Assembly: GCF_048544455.1 (NCBI RefSeq)
Contig: NC_133534.1
Location: 121,482,269 to 121,546,268, forward strand
Direction of reading: 5' to 3'
Origin: Silene latifolia
Lineage: Eukaryota > Streptophyta > Magnoliopsida > Caryophyllales > Caryophyllaceae
DNA: 64,000 nt
A model generated the notes under the pieces. The model worked only from the letters and a program-made list of their open reading frames with translations, searched no databases and had not been told where the DNA came from. Each line of letters begins with the position of its first letter. Positions within the stretch are counted from its first letter, which is position 1. Shown here piece by piece: positions 11,241 through 22,267 of this stretch. The position numbers and the translations under genes were made by a program.

Positions 11241-13633
11241 GTAATTGTATTTATAATAATAATAATAATATTTGTTGTGAGACGGTAATTAAATAAATAA
11301 AATAATAAAGAAAGACGGGATTGGAGTTGGGTCATGTGCTATAGAGCTTGGGTCGACTATATATGTTGCGTAAATTGGCTCATTAATTGTCGGGATCAGA
11401 TAAGTACTAATAATAATAATAAGTGTATTTTATATTTCCTAATTGGTTCCTTACAACCTTAGTCGACCAATATAAATAGATGAAACCTCGGACAATGGTC
11501 CTTATTATTCATCAAATCTGAAAATAATTCACAAGAGGGATATTAAGAAAGTATTGGTGACGGAATTAGCGGCGATAATTAATTAAGGTAAAATTGTAAT
11601 CTCGTTTTATGTTCTTATTCAGCTGAATGTCAGACGATCTTAAGACGCTTAGAAACTGAACCAAACCTCGACGGAATCAGACGACACTTTGGAAGGTGGT
11701 ACATGGGGTTGCAAGGGTTGGGTTGGGTGTGTTGGTGGTGTCAGGTAAGGCCTAGGGTGGCGGTGGCAGGCGGGTTTCGAGGGCTGTGGCAGGTGGGTTA
11801 AAAACCGGGTAGTAGGGGACTTCGACCCTAATAGGACCCTTATTCGGGTTGACCTTGACCTGGGTAAGGTGGGGTTGGGTCCTGGTGTTTAGGTCGACCA
11901 GGTTGGAGGTGTTTTGGCGGTCTTTGGTGGTGGTTGGTGCTGGTGGTAGCCGGAAGTTCGCGAAAACAGGGGAAGGGGTTTTAGGAGTTGTTGGTGTCGG
12001 TTTTGGTGGATGTGGTTTGCCGTGAGGGGTCGTGGCCAGTGGTGGGACCACCGTGGGTCAAGGGAGACCACGGTGGTGGCCACTTGTGGTCGTGGGGTTG
12101 TGTTTGGTGGCTGAAAACCGTGTGTTTAAAGAGGCTGTTTGTTAGTTTTGATTGTTGATGGGTGGTGTCGTGGGAGCTTCTAGGGCGTGAGATTGTGGGG
12201 TGCTGGAGATGGTGTGGCTGGTGGTTAGTGGTCGGCTGGGTGAGTCGTGATGTAGGCTAGAGGTGGCAGGTTTGGGTGGTGTCGATGGTGGCTAGGGGTG
12301 TCGGATATAAGCGGGTTTAGAAGGGTTGTCAAACACGATTTTGTCGCGTACTATGTAGTATGTGGGTTTGTCTTTTACGGGTTGTTTGGGTAAATGGGCT
12401 TTATTTTATTGTTTATTAAGTCAGGCTTATTTTGGTGTGTTTGGTGACGGGTTTTAAGTGGGTAATTCGGGTGACTCGGGTTTGTTTCATAAGCGGGTTT
12501 TTAATATCGTAACCTTTAATAATTATAATAAATAATTATTTTGAATAATTAAAAAAAAGGAAGAAATAAATTAATAATTGAATTGAATTATAATATTTTG
12601 ATTAGGTGAAGGTTGTAAAGAATTATAATCGGATCGGATTTGCTTTATTTATCGGATTGCTTGAGCTGCTTGATTGGAATTGCTTATCAGGTAGGGATAA
12701 ATCCTACTCAACTTTTACTCGATAATATTTGTTGGATGATTTATATTAAAGTGAATTGATCATATTTGAATTGTGTTGGTTGATATCGTTGAAATTGTTG
12801 GAGGGGAGAATTATATTGTAGATGTTGGTTGGATTAGCTATGATGGAGTTACTGTTATTGCATTGGTTATTCAGTTTAATACTGGCAGACATCCCTTCGT
12901 GGTGATGTAGATTATTATTGCGGTTATATTGGCAGACGTCATGCTAAGAGCCTTCGGGTGACGTATTTCAGATTTATTCTGGTAGACGATATTTTATCGT
13001 ATTTACTCGAGGCAGGCCCCAGATTGGTCTTCAGGCCATCTGGCGGATATTTAATCAACTATATGTTGAGACAGACATTACCTTTGGTATTGTAGTTTAT
13101 GTTTACTCACCTTCGGGTTGAGGCTGCCCCGGCCAGGAATTGGCGGGTTGATTAGTGTAAAGATTAAGTAAAATAAAGGAGCACGTTGTCAGGGGATTGT
13201 GCAATGAAAAAGGAAATTGGATTATTTATCGTATGTTTTTGTTGTTAGTATTTATTCCTACTCAACCTCGCGGTTGACTGTGTATTCGTGAAGACCTGCG
13301 GTGAACCGTTTTATGGGGAGCAGATTTGACAGGTACTAAAGATTAGCTGACTTGGGAGCATTGGGATGAGAGCTTGACTTGGACCATAGTTGAAGTCTAG
13401 ATCACATAGAATAATTACATCACTTTATTTATTTCCGCTGCGAGATGTATTGTAATTTATACTAAGTTTTACTTGGTTAAAGTTGTAATAAACATGTATT
13501 CACTAAAGTTTTAATTTAAAGTACTTTGGTTTGTTGTACTTTGTTATTCACTACCTCGGGAAACCGAGATGGTAACGCTCTCATTTACTTGGGATGTCTA
13601 GCTAAAGGCTCCTAATTAAATGGGGGTGTTACA
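10949..13633 (+). repeat. 5' LTR of the Tekay-type element
   Basis: 2685 bp, from TGTAATACC to GTGTTACA. It contains a (TAA)n run at about 11151-11273, a TATAAATAG box at 11471 after GACCAAT, a G-rich block at 11690-12500, and a CTCGG-GAAA-CCGAG hairpin at 13555-13568 near the 3' end. The proline-rich minus-strand frame in the G-rich block is not supported as a gene. Confidence 0.85.
11471..11479 (+). promoter_or_regulatory. TATA box of the Tekay-type LTR
   Basis: TATAAATAG follows directly after CGACCAA. The same block recurs at 15789-15797 in the 3' LTR, so this is the likely core promoter of the LTR. Confidence 0.55.
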
Positions 13634-13636
13634 AAG

Positions 13637-13648
13637 TGGTATCAGAGC
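13637..13648 (+). promoter_or_regulatory. Primer-binding site (initiator-Met tRNA type)
   Basis: TGGTATCAGAGC lies three bases after the LTR end GTGTTACA. This is the common plant primer-binding site complementary to initiator methionine tRNA. Confidence 0.85.
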
Positions 13649-15080
13649 AAAACGATCCTCAGGCCTAACTAATGAACAATAAATGAATATAGGTTGTGTC
13701 TAATAAATGAACCCGGGTAGAAACTGTTAGGAGCCCACATAAGCTTGGGATGAGTTAGGGGCCCCCTCACACCAAACTTCTGGCCCTTCCAGTTTCGAAC
13801 CGGATACCTTGAGAGATGTTACAGTGTGGGGAAATTTAAAATGAACGTTGTTATTTTGTCTTAGGAGTTTTTGGTTGCCTTGGTTGACTATTGGTTTTGT
13901 TGATGATGGCGGTTACGGGAACGTAACCTTTCTTTTAAGGTGATAGAATGTGATATGATTTTAAGCGTTATTTTAAGTATGTTGATATGAGAAAGTATGT
14001 GGACATGCATGTGGAAGGAGTGAATATGGTTAAGTATGTGAAATATTAATTGTTGTGTGGAATTGTGAAGAATGTGATTTTGGTTGATTTCACAAGATTT
14101 TTACCCTTGATTGTTTTGGCTGCCATTTACTGTCTGTTTAAAATTCTTTTTCGAGATTTTTATGTGCAATATCCTTGTGAGTTAGATTTCATATGCCACT
14201 GGTCTCATGTTCAAATAATATACGGTTTAGAATAATTAAATAATTTAGTGGACAGTGGTCGGAATGTTCCTGTACAGTTGTGTTTTCGTTCACTGTTTTT
14301 GTAAAATTTGTCGTTTAAAAACTACTTATCTATTTGGTATAATTCCAACTCCACTGATTAAAAGACTCGTATATTTTTCTAAATTGATAAGCCACATCGC
14401 AATTTATATTTTTGACAATTAATAGTGATTTTTACAAATTGACCTAAGTTTCTGACAAGTTGCTGTAAAATTTCTGTTTCGACCAAATAATTTGTAAAAT
14501 GCATTATAAATTGACCTTTTGAGTTTTTGATTTTATTCTTTCGCTCATGATTTATTAATTCTCTTTATTTTATAAAAAAAGGTATAAGTTTTCAAGAATT
14601 AATTATGTTGCTAATTATTTATGATTTTTAGTTATAACATGTTTTTCTTAGTCTTGAACAAATGAAAGTTTTTGTTTCTTGACATTTTAATATTGTGAAT
14701 TGTGTGAAGTAGATTACAATGTCTAGTGATATGCGGAATGTGTTTCCCTAAGCCTATATATATGTTCACATTAAATGTATCCATGTCTAAGTTAGATATC
14801 TTTATGAAGAAAAGGTTAAACTAAACAATTATGCGTATTTTGTTATGGATTATTATTTAGTCTCTCAATGTAATCATCGATAGCTGAAGTAATAAGTTGA
14901 AGTTTAAATGAAAATTAGTTCAAATATCGTATATGGTTGGTTTTGCTATTTAGAAGTAAATCAAGGATTTTGTATTCATTTAACCATTAATTAGTGTTGG
15001 AAATGAAAGTTGTTTTATATTACAATGTGTGCTTCATGTTTTATAATAATGATTTGGTTTTTCCATTTGGTTGATATTCC

Positions 15081-15295
15081 GAACTTCGGGGACGAAGTTT
15101 ATTTTTAGGGGGAAGGAATGTGATAGTACGAATATTTGAGTTATTGTTGTGTTACCTTGTGATAAGATTGGCGTGATTGATAATCGTAAAATGCTTAATT
15201 GTGTTGGATGGTGCATTGTTATGAGGATGTTATAAGTGTTGTGGTAGTAGTTGTGGGTGAACTTCGGGACGAAGTTCATTTTAAGGAGGGAAGAC
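15081..15295 (+). promoter_or_regulatory. Two hairpin-plus-purine modules before the 3' LTR
   Basis: Module one has the hairpin GAACTTCG-GGGA-CGAAGTTT at 15081-15100, followed by TTTTTAGGGGGAAGG. Module two has GAACTTCG-GGA-CGAAGTTC at 15259-15277, followed by TTTTAAGGAGGGAAGAC and the LTR. The second is the real polypurine tract by position. The first looks like a degenerate duplicate about 178 bases upstream. Confidence 0.65.
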
Positions 15296-17617
15296 TGTAA
15301 TACCTCGTAGTTTAGTGAAGTTTATATAACTAATTTACGTTATTCGAATAATTGATTATGACGGTTATAATTAATAATTGTGAATAAGACGGAATGATAT
15401 AATAAAATAATAGAGTAATGGGTCAGAATGGTAATTGGGTAATAATAATATACGATAATTTATATGGTAATAGTGAATGATTATTATGTTATAATAATAA
15501 TAATAGTAATACGATAATAATAATAATAACAATAGTATTAATAATAATAATAATAATAGTAATTGTATTTATAATAATAATACTATTTGTTGTGAGACGG
15601 TAATTAAAAAAATAAAATAATAAAGAAAGACGGGATTGGAGTTGGGTCATGTGTTATAGGGCTTGGGTCGACTATATATGTTGCGTAAATTGGCTGATTA
15701 ATTGTCAGGATCGGATAATTACTAATAATAATAAAAAGTATATTTTATATTTCCTAATTGGTTCCTTACAACAACCTTAGCCGACCAATATAAATAGATA
15801 AAACCTCAAACTATGGTCCTTATTATTCATCAAATCTGAAAATAATTCACAAGAGGGAGATTAAGAAAGTATTGGTGACGGAATTAGCAGCGATAATTAA
15901 TTAAGGTAAAATTCTAATCTCGTTTTATTTTCTTATTAAGCTGAATGTCAGACGATCTTAGACGCTTAGAAACTGATCCAAACCTCGACGGAATCAGACG
16001 ACACTTTGGAAGGTGGTACATGGGGTTGCAAGGGTTGGATTGGGTGTGTTGGTGGTGTCAGGTAAGGCCTACGGTGGCGGTGGCAGGCGGGTTTCGAGGG
16101 CTGTGGCAGGTGGGTTGAAAACAGGGTAGTAGGGGACTTCGACCCTAATAGGACCCTTATTCGGGTTCGCCTTGACCTGGATAAGGTGGGGTTGGGTCCT
16201 GGTGGTTGGGTCGACCAGGTTGGAGGTGTTTTGGCGGTCGTTGGTGGTGGTTGGTGCTGGTGGTAGCCGGAAGTTCGCGAAAACAGGGGGAGGGGTTTTA
16301 GGAGTTGTTGGTGTCGGTTCTGGTGGATGTAGGTTGTCGTGAGGGGTCGTGGCCAGTGGTGGGACCACCGTTGGTCAAGAGAGACCACGGTGGTGGCCAC
16401 TGGTGGTCGTGGGGTTGTGTTTTGTGGCTGAAAACTGTGTGATTAAAGAGGCTGTTTGTTAGTTTTGATTGTTGATGGGTGGTGTCGTGGGAGCTTCTAG
16501 GGCGTGAGATTGTGGGGTGCTGGCGACGGTGTGGTTGGTGGTTAGTGGTCGTCTGGGTGAGTCGTGGTGTAGGCTAGAGGTGGCAGGTTTGGGTGGTGAC
16601 GATAGTCGCTAGGGGTGTCAGATATAAGCGGGTTTAGAAGGGTTGTCAAACATGATTTTGTCGCGTATTATGTAGTATGTGGGTTTGCCTCTTACGGGTT
16701 GTTTGGGTAAATGGGTTTGGTTTTATTGTTTATTAAGACAGGCTTATTTTGGTGAGTTTGGTGACGGGTTTTAAGTGGGTAATTCGGGTGACTCGGGTTT
16801 GTTTCATAAGCGGGTTTTTAATATCGTAACCTTTAATAATTATAATAAATAATTATTTTGAATAATTAAATAAAAGGAATAAAGAAATAAATAATTGAAT
16901 TGAATTATAATATTTTGATTAGGTGACGGTTGTGAAGAATTATAATCGGATCGGATTTGCTTTATTTATTGGATTGCTTGAGCTGCTTGATTGGAATTGC
17001 TTATCAGGTAGGGATAAATCCTACTCAACTTTTACTCGATAATGTTTGTTGGATGATTTATATTAAAGTGAATTGATCATATGAGAATTGTGTTGGTTGA
17101 TATCGTTGAAATTGTTGGAGGGGAGAATTATATTGTAGATGTTGGTTGGATTAGTTATGATGGAGTTACTGTTATTGCATTGGTTATTCAGTTTAATACT
17201 GACAGACATTATCCCTTCGTGGTGATGTAGATTATTATTGCGGTTATATTGGCAGACGTCATGGTAAGAGCCTTCGGGTGACGTATTTCAGATTTATTCT
17301 GGTAGACGATATTTTATCGTATTTACTCGAGGCATGCCCCAGATTGGTCTGCAGGCCATCTGGTGGATATTTACTCAACTATATGTTGAGACAAACATTA
17401 CGTTTGGTAATGTAGTTTATGATTACTCACCTTCGGGTTGAGGCTGCCCCGGCCAGGGATTGGCGGGATGATTATTGTAACGATTAAGTAAAAGAAAGGA
17501 GCATGTTGTCAAGGGGTTGTGCAATGAAAAAGGAAATTGGATTATTTATCGTATGTTTTTGTTGTTAGTATTTATTCCTACTCAACCTCGCGGTTGACTG
17601 TGTATTCGTGAACACCT

Positions 17618-20128
17618 TGTTGGGAAATGTGTCCTCAACAATAGTGCGATCACATGATTTAAATATCATTATTAAATCTCATATAAAGAATACGTGAGGG
17701 ATGATTCTTTATACAGTCGACTGACCGTCATTAATCGGTAATGATTGGCTAACTAGAGTTTGACATTACTGTCGTGTGACGGTGGTGGTCAGTTGATCCC
17801 TTTAGGTCACACCTATAGGATGAGGCCCAAATAGATATTTAATTAATTGTATGCGATACGAATTAATTAATTCCTTAATTATGGGAGTGCAATTTTGCGT
17901 CTTATTGTAATGTGATTAAATAAGATTAAATTTAGTTATTAAGTGTTAATTTGCTAAATTTGTTGAGGTATTAATATAAGTTTTGAGGTAGAGGTAATTA
18001 GTTATTTAAAAGTTACAAGAAGTTGTAATTTTAACTAACTAGTAATTTTGGGACCCATTATATGTTGATATAATGGTAGTATACTACTCAAAAAGTGGAG
18101 TGTATATTATATTATTAATTGTAATATTTAAGTGTTAAATAATTACATTAATAATTAAATATGTAAGATTGTTAAACATAAGACTTATAAGCATTTGTGG
18201 GACAAATGACAAAAGGCAAAAATGGTCCATAAAAGGACCAATATTTCGGCCACAATAAGATGAGCAAAGATGCTCTTTTGTCTTATGTTGATGTTGTTTA
18301 TTGTGTGACTATGACATATCACACTAGGCTTTACATACTACATCTTACAAGCCTACATCCTACACTCTACCTATAACTAAACAATAGACTAAAAACAAAA
18401 GCACAAGATTCCCTACATGGGAAGAGGGTGTAATACCCGGTATTTTAATATGATATTATATTAGGCCGAGTTACCAGCTGGGTCGTGTAGTGTATTTGTG
18501 ACTCGGGTAATTATGTGACTCGGGTTTTAATTAATCTAACTAGGCTAGGCCCGTATCGTCTTAATAGCACCTATCCTATATGTATAACCCATCTAACCAA
18601 ACCCTAATCTCCCTATCACCATATTCATTTTAACCATGAGAAAAGAGAGAAAAGAGAGAAGAGGGAGCCGTGTGTGAAGGGAGCCGCGTGAGGAATTGCG
18701 AGGCGATTTCTCAGCCTATTCTCATCCTATTTCGTGATGGATAAGTGAAGGATCATAAGTGATTGCTTGTGTGTGCTTGGATTGCGAAAAGGTAGGGAAA
18801 TACACTTGACTTATTATCGTTGATGTTGAATTGTGTTGACTTGTTTGTGTTTCGTATGACCAAACTGTGAACGTTGACTTGCTTCATGGCTGTTGATTTA
18901 CGTTATGATTCATATACTGGAAGGTGATTGACTGAATTGATCGTATTGAGTATGTTATCACAACATTTGGTAACCGGCATGATTTTATGATTGATCAGTT
19001 CAAAGATATATATATTGTGTTGCATTAATTTCTTTTGAGCATTCATATGCATTGGAGATGGAGGATGTTGTGGTGATGTGGTGTGGTGAAGATGATGTTG
19101 TGATAAGGCCCAGGCGGGTTCTGCAGGACTTGCCCTGGTGTCCTCAGCTGCGAGCTGGCAGATCGGCTACGGTCGATATATAGTCTACCGGGGATCGGTA
19201 TGGCTGGGTGTTCCGGGTTATGAGATATGAGTTGAGATGGTGATGGAGGAGCATGCATATCATATTTTGTTGTTTCATTGTATTCCCTACTCAACCTCGT
19301 GGTTGACCATGTGTATTCGTGAACACCTGTGACGATCCAAATATTGGGGAGCAGGCTTGACAGGTTTATGAGATAGGCTGGGAGCTTGATGGGCGTGAGA
19401 CACTGGATCAGAAGACTTAGTAGCTAGATCATCATTTAGAAGACTTTCACTTTCATTTATGTTAGTTCCTTGTAATTTGATGTAAAAGAGGTTTTGTAAT
19501 AATTAAGTTAAAGTAATTATATATTTTGCCTTGGAGTTTAATTTGTTATTCACTACCTCGGGAAACCGAGATGGTAACAGTCCGGTTTATTAGGGAATGT
19601 CTTGCTAAAGGCTCCTTCATAAATCGGGGTGTTACAGAGGGCCACCGGTTTTGGCCTTAATAAGAGAGCATTTTTGCTCATTTTTCTTGTTGGTGCTTGT
19701 GTTGTTTTTCTCTCTAAGTTTTCCTCACATGCAATTGCACAAAACTCTCTATAAATACTAATACACTCATCTAATATTACTAGAGGTAGTAATGCAAAAA
19801 TATTAGTATTATTAAGGAAATATTTCTACTATATATCTAGTTAATATTAGTAGGAATTTTTGGGATTAATCTTGGGTGCAATTTATTGGAGTGGCTTCTA
19901 TACTTGGAGTCTTAGGAGGATCATCCATCATTATAAGCTCAAGAACAAGTGTAGGAAGGTGACCTTACTTGTGCCCTTAATTTCGAACCAACCAACAATG
20001 TAATGAACATTGTTTTTCTTATAAATCTTTCATTTTGTTATGCATGCACTAGATCTAAAGAACAAATAGTTAACAAGTTAATTAGTTCACTATTAGAGGA
20101 GTCTAATAATAGGTATATGATCCTAACA
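17618..20128 (+). repeat. 5' LTR of copia-1 (contains a solo LTR)
   Basis: It runs from TGTTGGGAAATG to GATCCTAACA, interrupted at 18429-19636. The first 220 bases hold the paired segments GTAATG/CATTAC and ACTGTC/GACGGT described in the findings. A TATAAATA box lies at 19750-19757 and recurs at 27107-27114 in the 3' LTR. Confidence 0.88.
18429..19636 (+). mobile_element. Solo LTR of a third Tekay-like family
   Basis: It runs from TGTAATACCCGG to GGGTGTTACA, 1208 bp, between perfect GAGGG duplications (18424-18428, 19637-19641). It shares with the larger Tekay-type LTR only its ends and the CTCGG-GAAA-CCGAG hairpin (19557-19570), so it is a distinct family. It is the innermost and therefore youngest insertion of the nest. 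Confidence 0.88.
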
Positions 20129-20130
20129 AG

Positions 20131-20142
20131 TGGTATCAGAGC
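20131..20142 (+). promoter_or_regulatory. Primer-binding site of copia-1
   Basis: TGGTATCAGAGC, three bases after the LTR end CCTAACA; initiator methionine tRNA type. Confidence 0.88.
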
Positions 20143-21189
20143 ATAAGGATGTTGCATGCATAATCGGTTATTGTTTTTCCGAGTTAAAAGGTTAACATAT
20201 AAAACTTAAAAATTTGTGATTTATAAGTATAAGCCACGAAATCACCATGCATGTTATATATTCTGGTCCTAAAATGTTTTTAGGTCATTTTTATGATTTA
20301 TGGAAATTTATTGCTCATTTTAAGGATTTTTGGTCATTTTATTACATTTTTATGACTAAAATGGGAATTAAAATGCTAAAAATAGTTAAATTTCGTTTCT
20401 GACCTTGGAAAATTTATATGACCTCACATGCATATTTTACAAGTTGTATGTAAAAGGTCGAGTTAATTTGATTAATTTTGCATGATTTATGATTTTTATG
20501 AGATAAAAATGGATTAAAAGAGGTAAAATGGTTAAAAATAGTAAAATTTCGAATTAAGCCATGATCTTTTAATATGATGTTACATGAAAGATTTACAGAG
20601 AGTATGTAAATTTCTAGATTTAAATATCTTCTTTAGCATGATTTATGGATTTTTGAGTAAAAATGGCATAAATAGTGACTATTTTAGCAAAAATTAGCTA
20701 AACCGTATTGCATGGCTTAAGAAAATTATTTTAAGTTGCATTAATATCCCAATAATCAGATCTAAAGTTGTAAAAATTATTGGTTTGATTTTTGTATACA
20801 TTATACATTTTATGAGATAAAAACGATAAAAATGCAACTACATTTTCTCAAAATTAATTCGAAAATTTTAACCATGATTTTTGACATTATGAGTATCATG
20901 GATTTATTCCAGAATGTTCAAAAATTTAAAATTCAAATTTTGAAACTTTTATGATTTAATTTGGATTTATTTCATAAATATTGTGTTTTTAAGGTCAAAA
21001 ATGAGCATAAAATTAAATCAAGTTGAATTATTGTCAAAAATTTAGTGATGACTGATTTTTGAGTCCTAAAATGTGTTAGGATAATTAACTTGAGCTTAGA
21101 TGTGATTTAAGTGTTAATTAGTGATTTTAAATGGTTATTATCACGCATTTCCATAAAACCGGGTTATATGTACGACATAAGTTAAATAG

Positions 21190-21681
21190 GGCGATTTGGC
21201 ACATCATTTGGCATGATAGATACATATTTTAATGCTGCATATTTCAATTGTTGAATGTTTTTAATTTATATAATTTTGAATTATGTAATTTTATCTTAGT
21301 ATGGCCTTAGTTTTAATCGATATTACCCGTAATGAAAGGGAATATTGATTCGGTTGTAATTTAATGTGATCTCGTATCACTTATTTTATTTTATTAGTTT
21401 TTTTTTCCATTTTACAAATGTATAATAGGAATAGCTTTGTATTTTTATTATTATTTGTAATTATGGAGCATCTTCAAAGACGGTGCCATTCGGAAAGGTG
21501 ATCCGACAAAGACGGTGTCTTGGGAGGCGTGCCATTTGAAGATTCAAGGGACCAAAGGAGTTGGTTTCCGAATATGTAATAGATTATTTGATTTTCTATT
21601 TTTTTTTAGGAAGGCCATACTAGGAATTTTATTTATTGCTTTGCATTTCTTTTAATATGTTACATGCATTGCCAAATCGCC
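21190..21681 (+). promoter_or_regulatory. Conserved structured leader RNA, copy 1
   Basis: Proposed helices: outer P1 GGCGATTTGGCA (21190-21201) with TGCCAAATCGCC (21670-21681); P2 TAGTATGGCCTT (21297-21308) with AAGGCCATACTA (21611-21622); P3 ATCGATATTACCC (21316-21328) with GGGAATATTGAT (21338-21349), one bulged A; P4 GTGAT-CTCGT-ATCAC (21366-21380); P5 GGGACCAA-AGGAG-TTGGTTTC (21548-21568). The same helices are found at matching places in two other copies, with paired changes in several of them. Role unknown; packaging, dimerisation or translation control are possible. Confidence 0.75.
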
Positions 21682-22267
21682 ATAACAACACATGCATATC
21701 ATATCGAGTCATCGACCGTGTCAATTATAATTATCGTAGTTCACCGCTTTAGTTCACTTAAAACGTGATAGATAATAAATTGACAAGACCTCTCACATAT
21801 AATAATTGAGATAAAGCCTTACCAAATAGTAGAAACCCATGAAGTACCAATTTCATGAGGGAGTTAATCCGGCTTCACCGTAATACAAACCTTGTTACGT
21901 TGGCGAAGTGGGGTAGTAAAAAGTTATTACATCGAAATTTGGATTGAGCTCAACGGAAGTATTGTTGACCGTAGTCGCATGTGTTCCGGGCTAAAGATGA
22001 GAATTAGAGTAATTTTTATCGACCGAGAGTTCTAAAAGTAGAATCGATTAAAGAGTTAATCCACCGAGTTATATTAATAAGGGATGAATCGGCTCACCGT
22101 GCCCGAGTTAATATGAATTTGGATCTCGGAATCATTTATATAGTTGGGTGGAGGTCACTATATAAATGCAATACTTGTAGATAAATTTACGAGTATTATT
22201 AAAACGATAGATGATAATTAATTCCTTCATTTCCTATTTTGTAGTCAAATTTGTTTTCACAATTGCA

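Larger units (their letters stand above)
13634..15295 (+). other. Interior of the Tekay-type element, non-coding
   Basis: Only 1.66 kb separate the two LTRs. A primer-binding site (TGGTATCAGAGC, 13637-13648) starts it. It ends with an inverted repeat and a purine tract before the 3' LTR. Between these I see only AT-rich sequence, with frames of 60-80 codons that resemble no gag, protease, reverse transcriptase or integrase. The first 150 bases match the start of other Tekay-like leaders (compare 40474-40640). Confidence 0.75.
20129..22267 (+). other. Long untranslated leader of copia-1
   Basis: About 2.1 kb lie between the LTR and the first gag-like ATG. The first kilobase is AT-rich with repeated phrases such as TTTATGATTTATGG. 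The second half holds the conserved structured region and a later hairpin at 22018-22048 (ATCGA..TTCTA-AAAG-TAGAA-TCGAT). No frame of note is present. Confidence 0.75.

Noticed and set aside
10975..11335. Ile/Tyr-rich minus-strand frames
   Set aside because: They are translations of a (TAA)n microsatellite.
11752..12051. Proline-rich 99-codon minus-strand frame, open again at 16069-16368
   Set aside because: The two frames are in the two LTRs of one element and so are not independent. Low complexity from a G-rich block keeps them open; the third LTR copy (61271-63842) does not keep the frame.
13637..13648. TGGTATCAGAGC as a tRNA gene fragment (also 20131, 40477)
   Set aside because: It follows LTR ends at a fixed distance and is the retroelement primer-binding site; no cloverleaf surrounds it.
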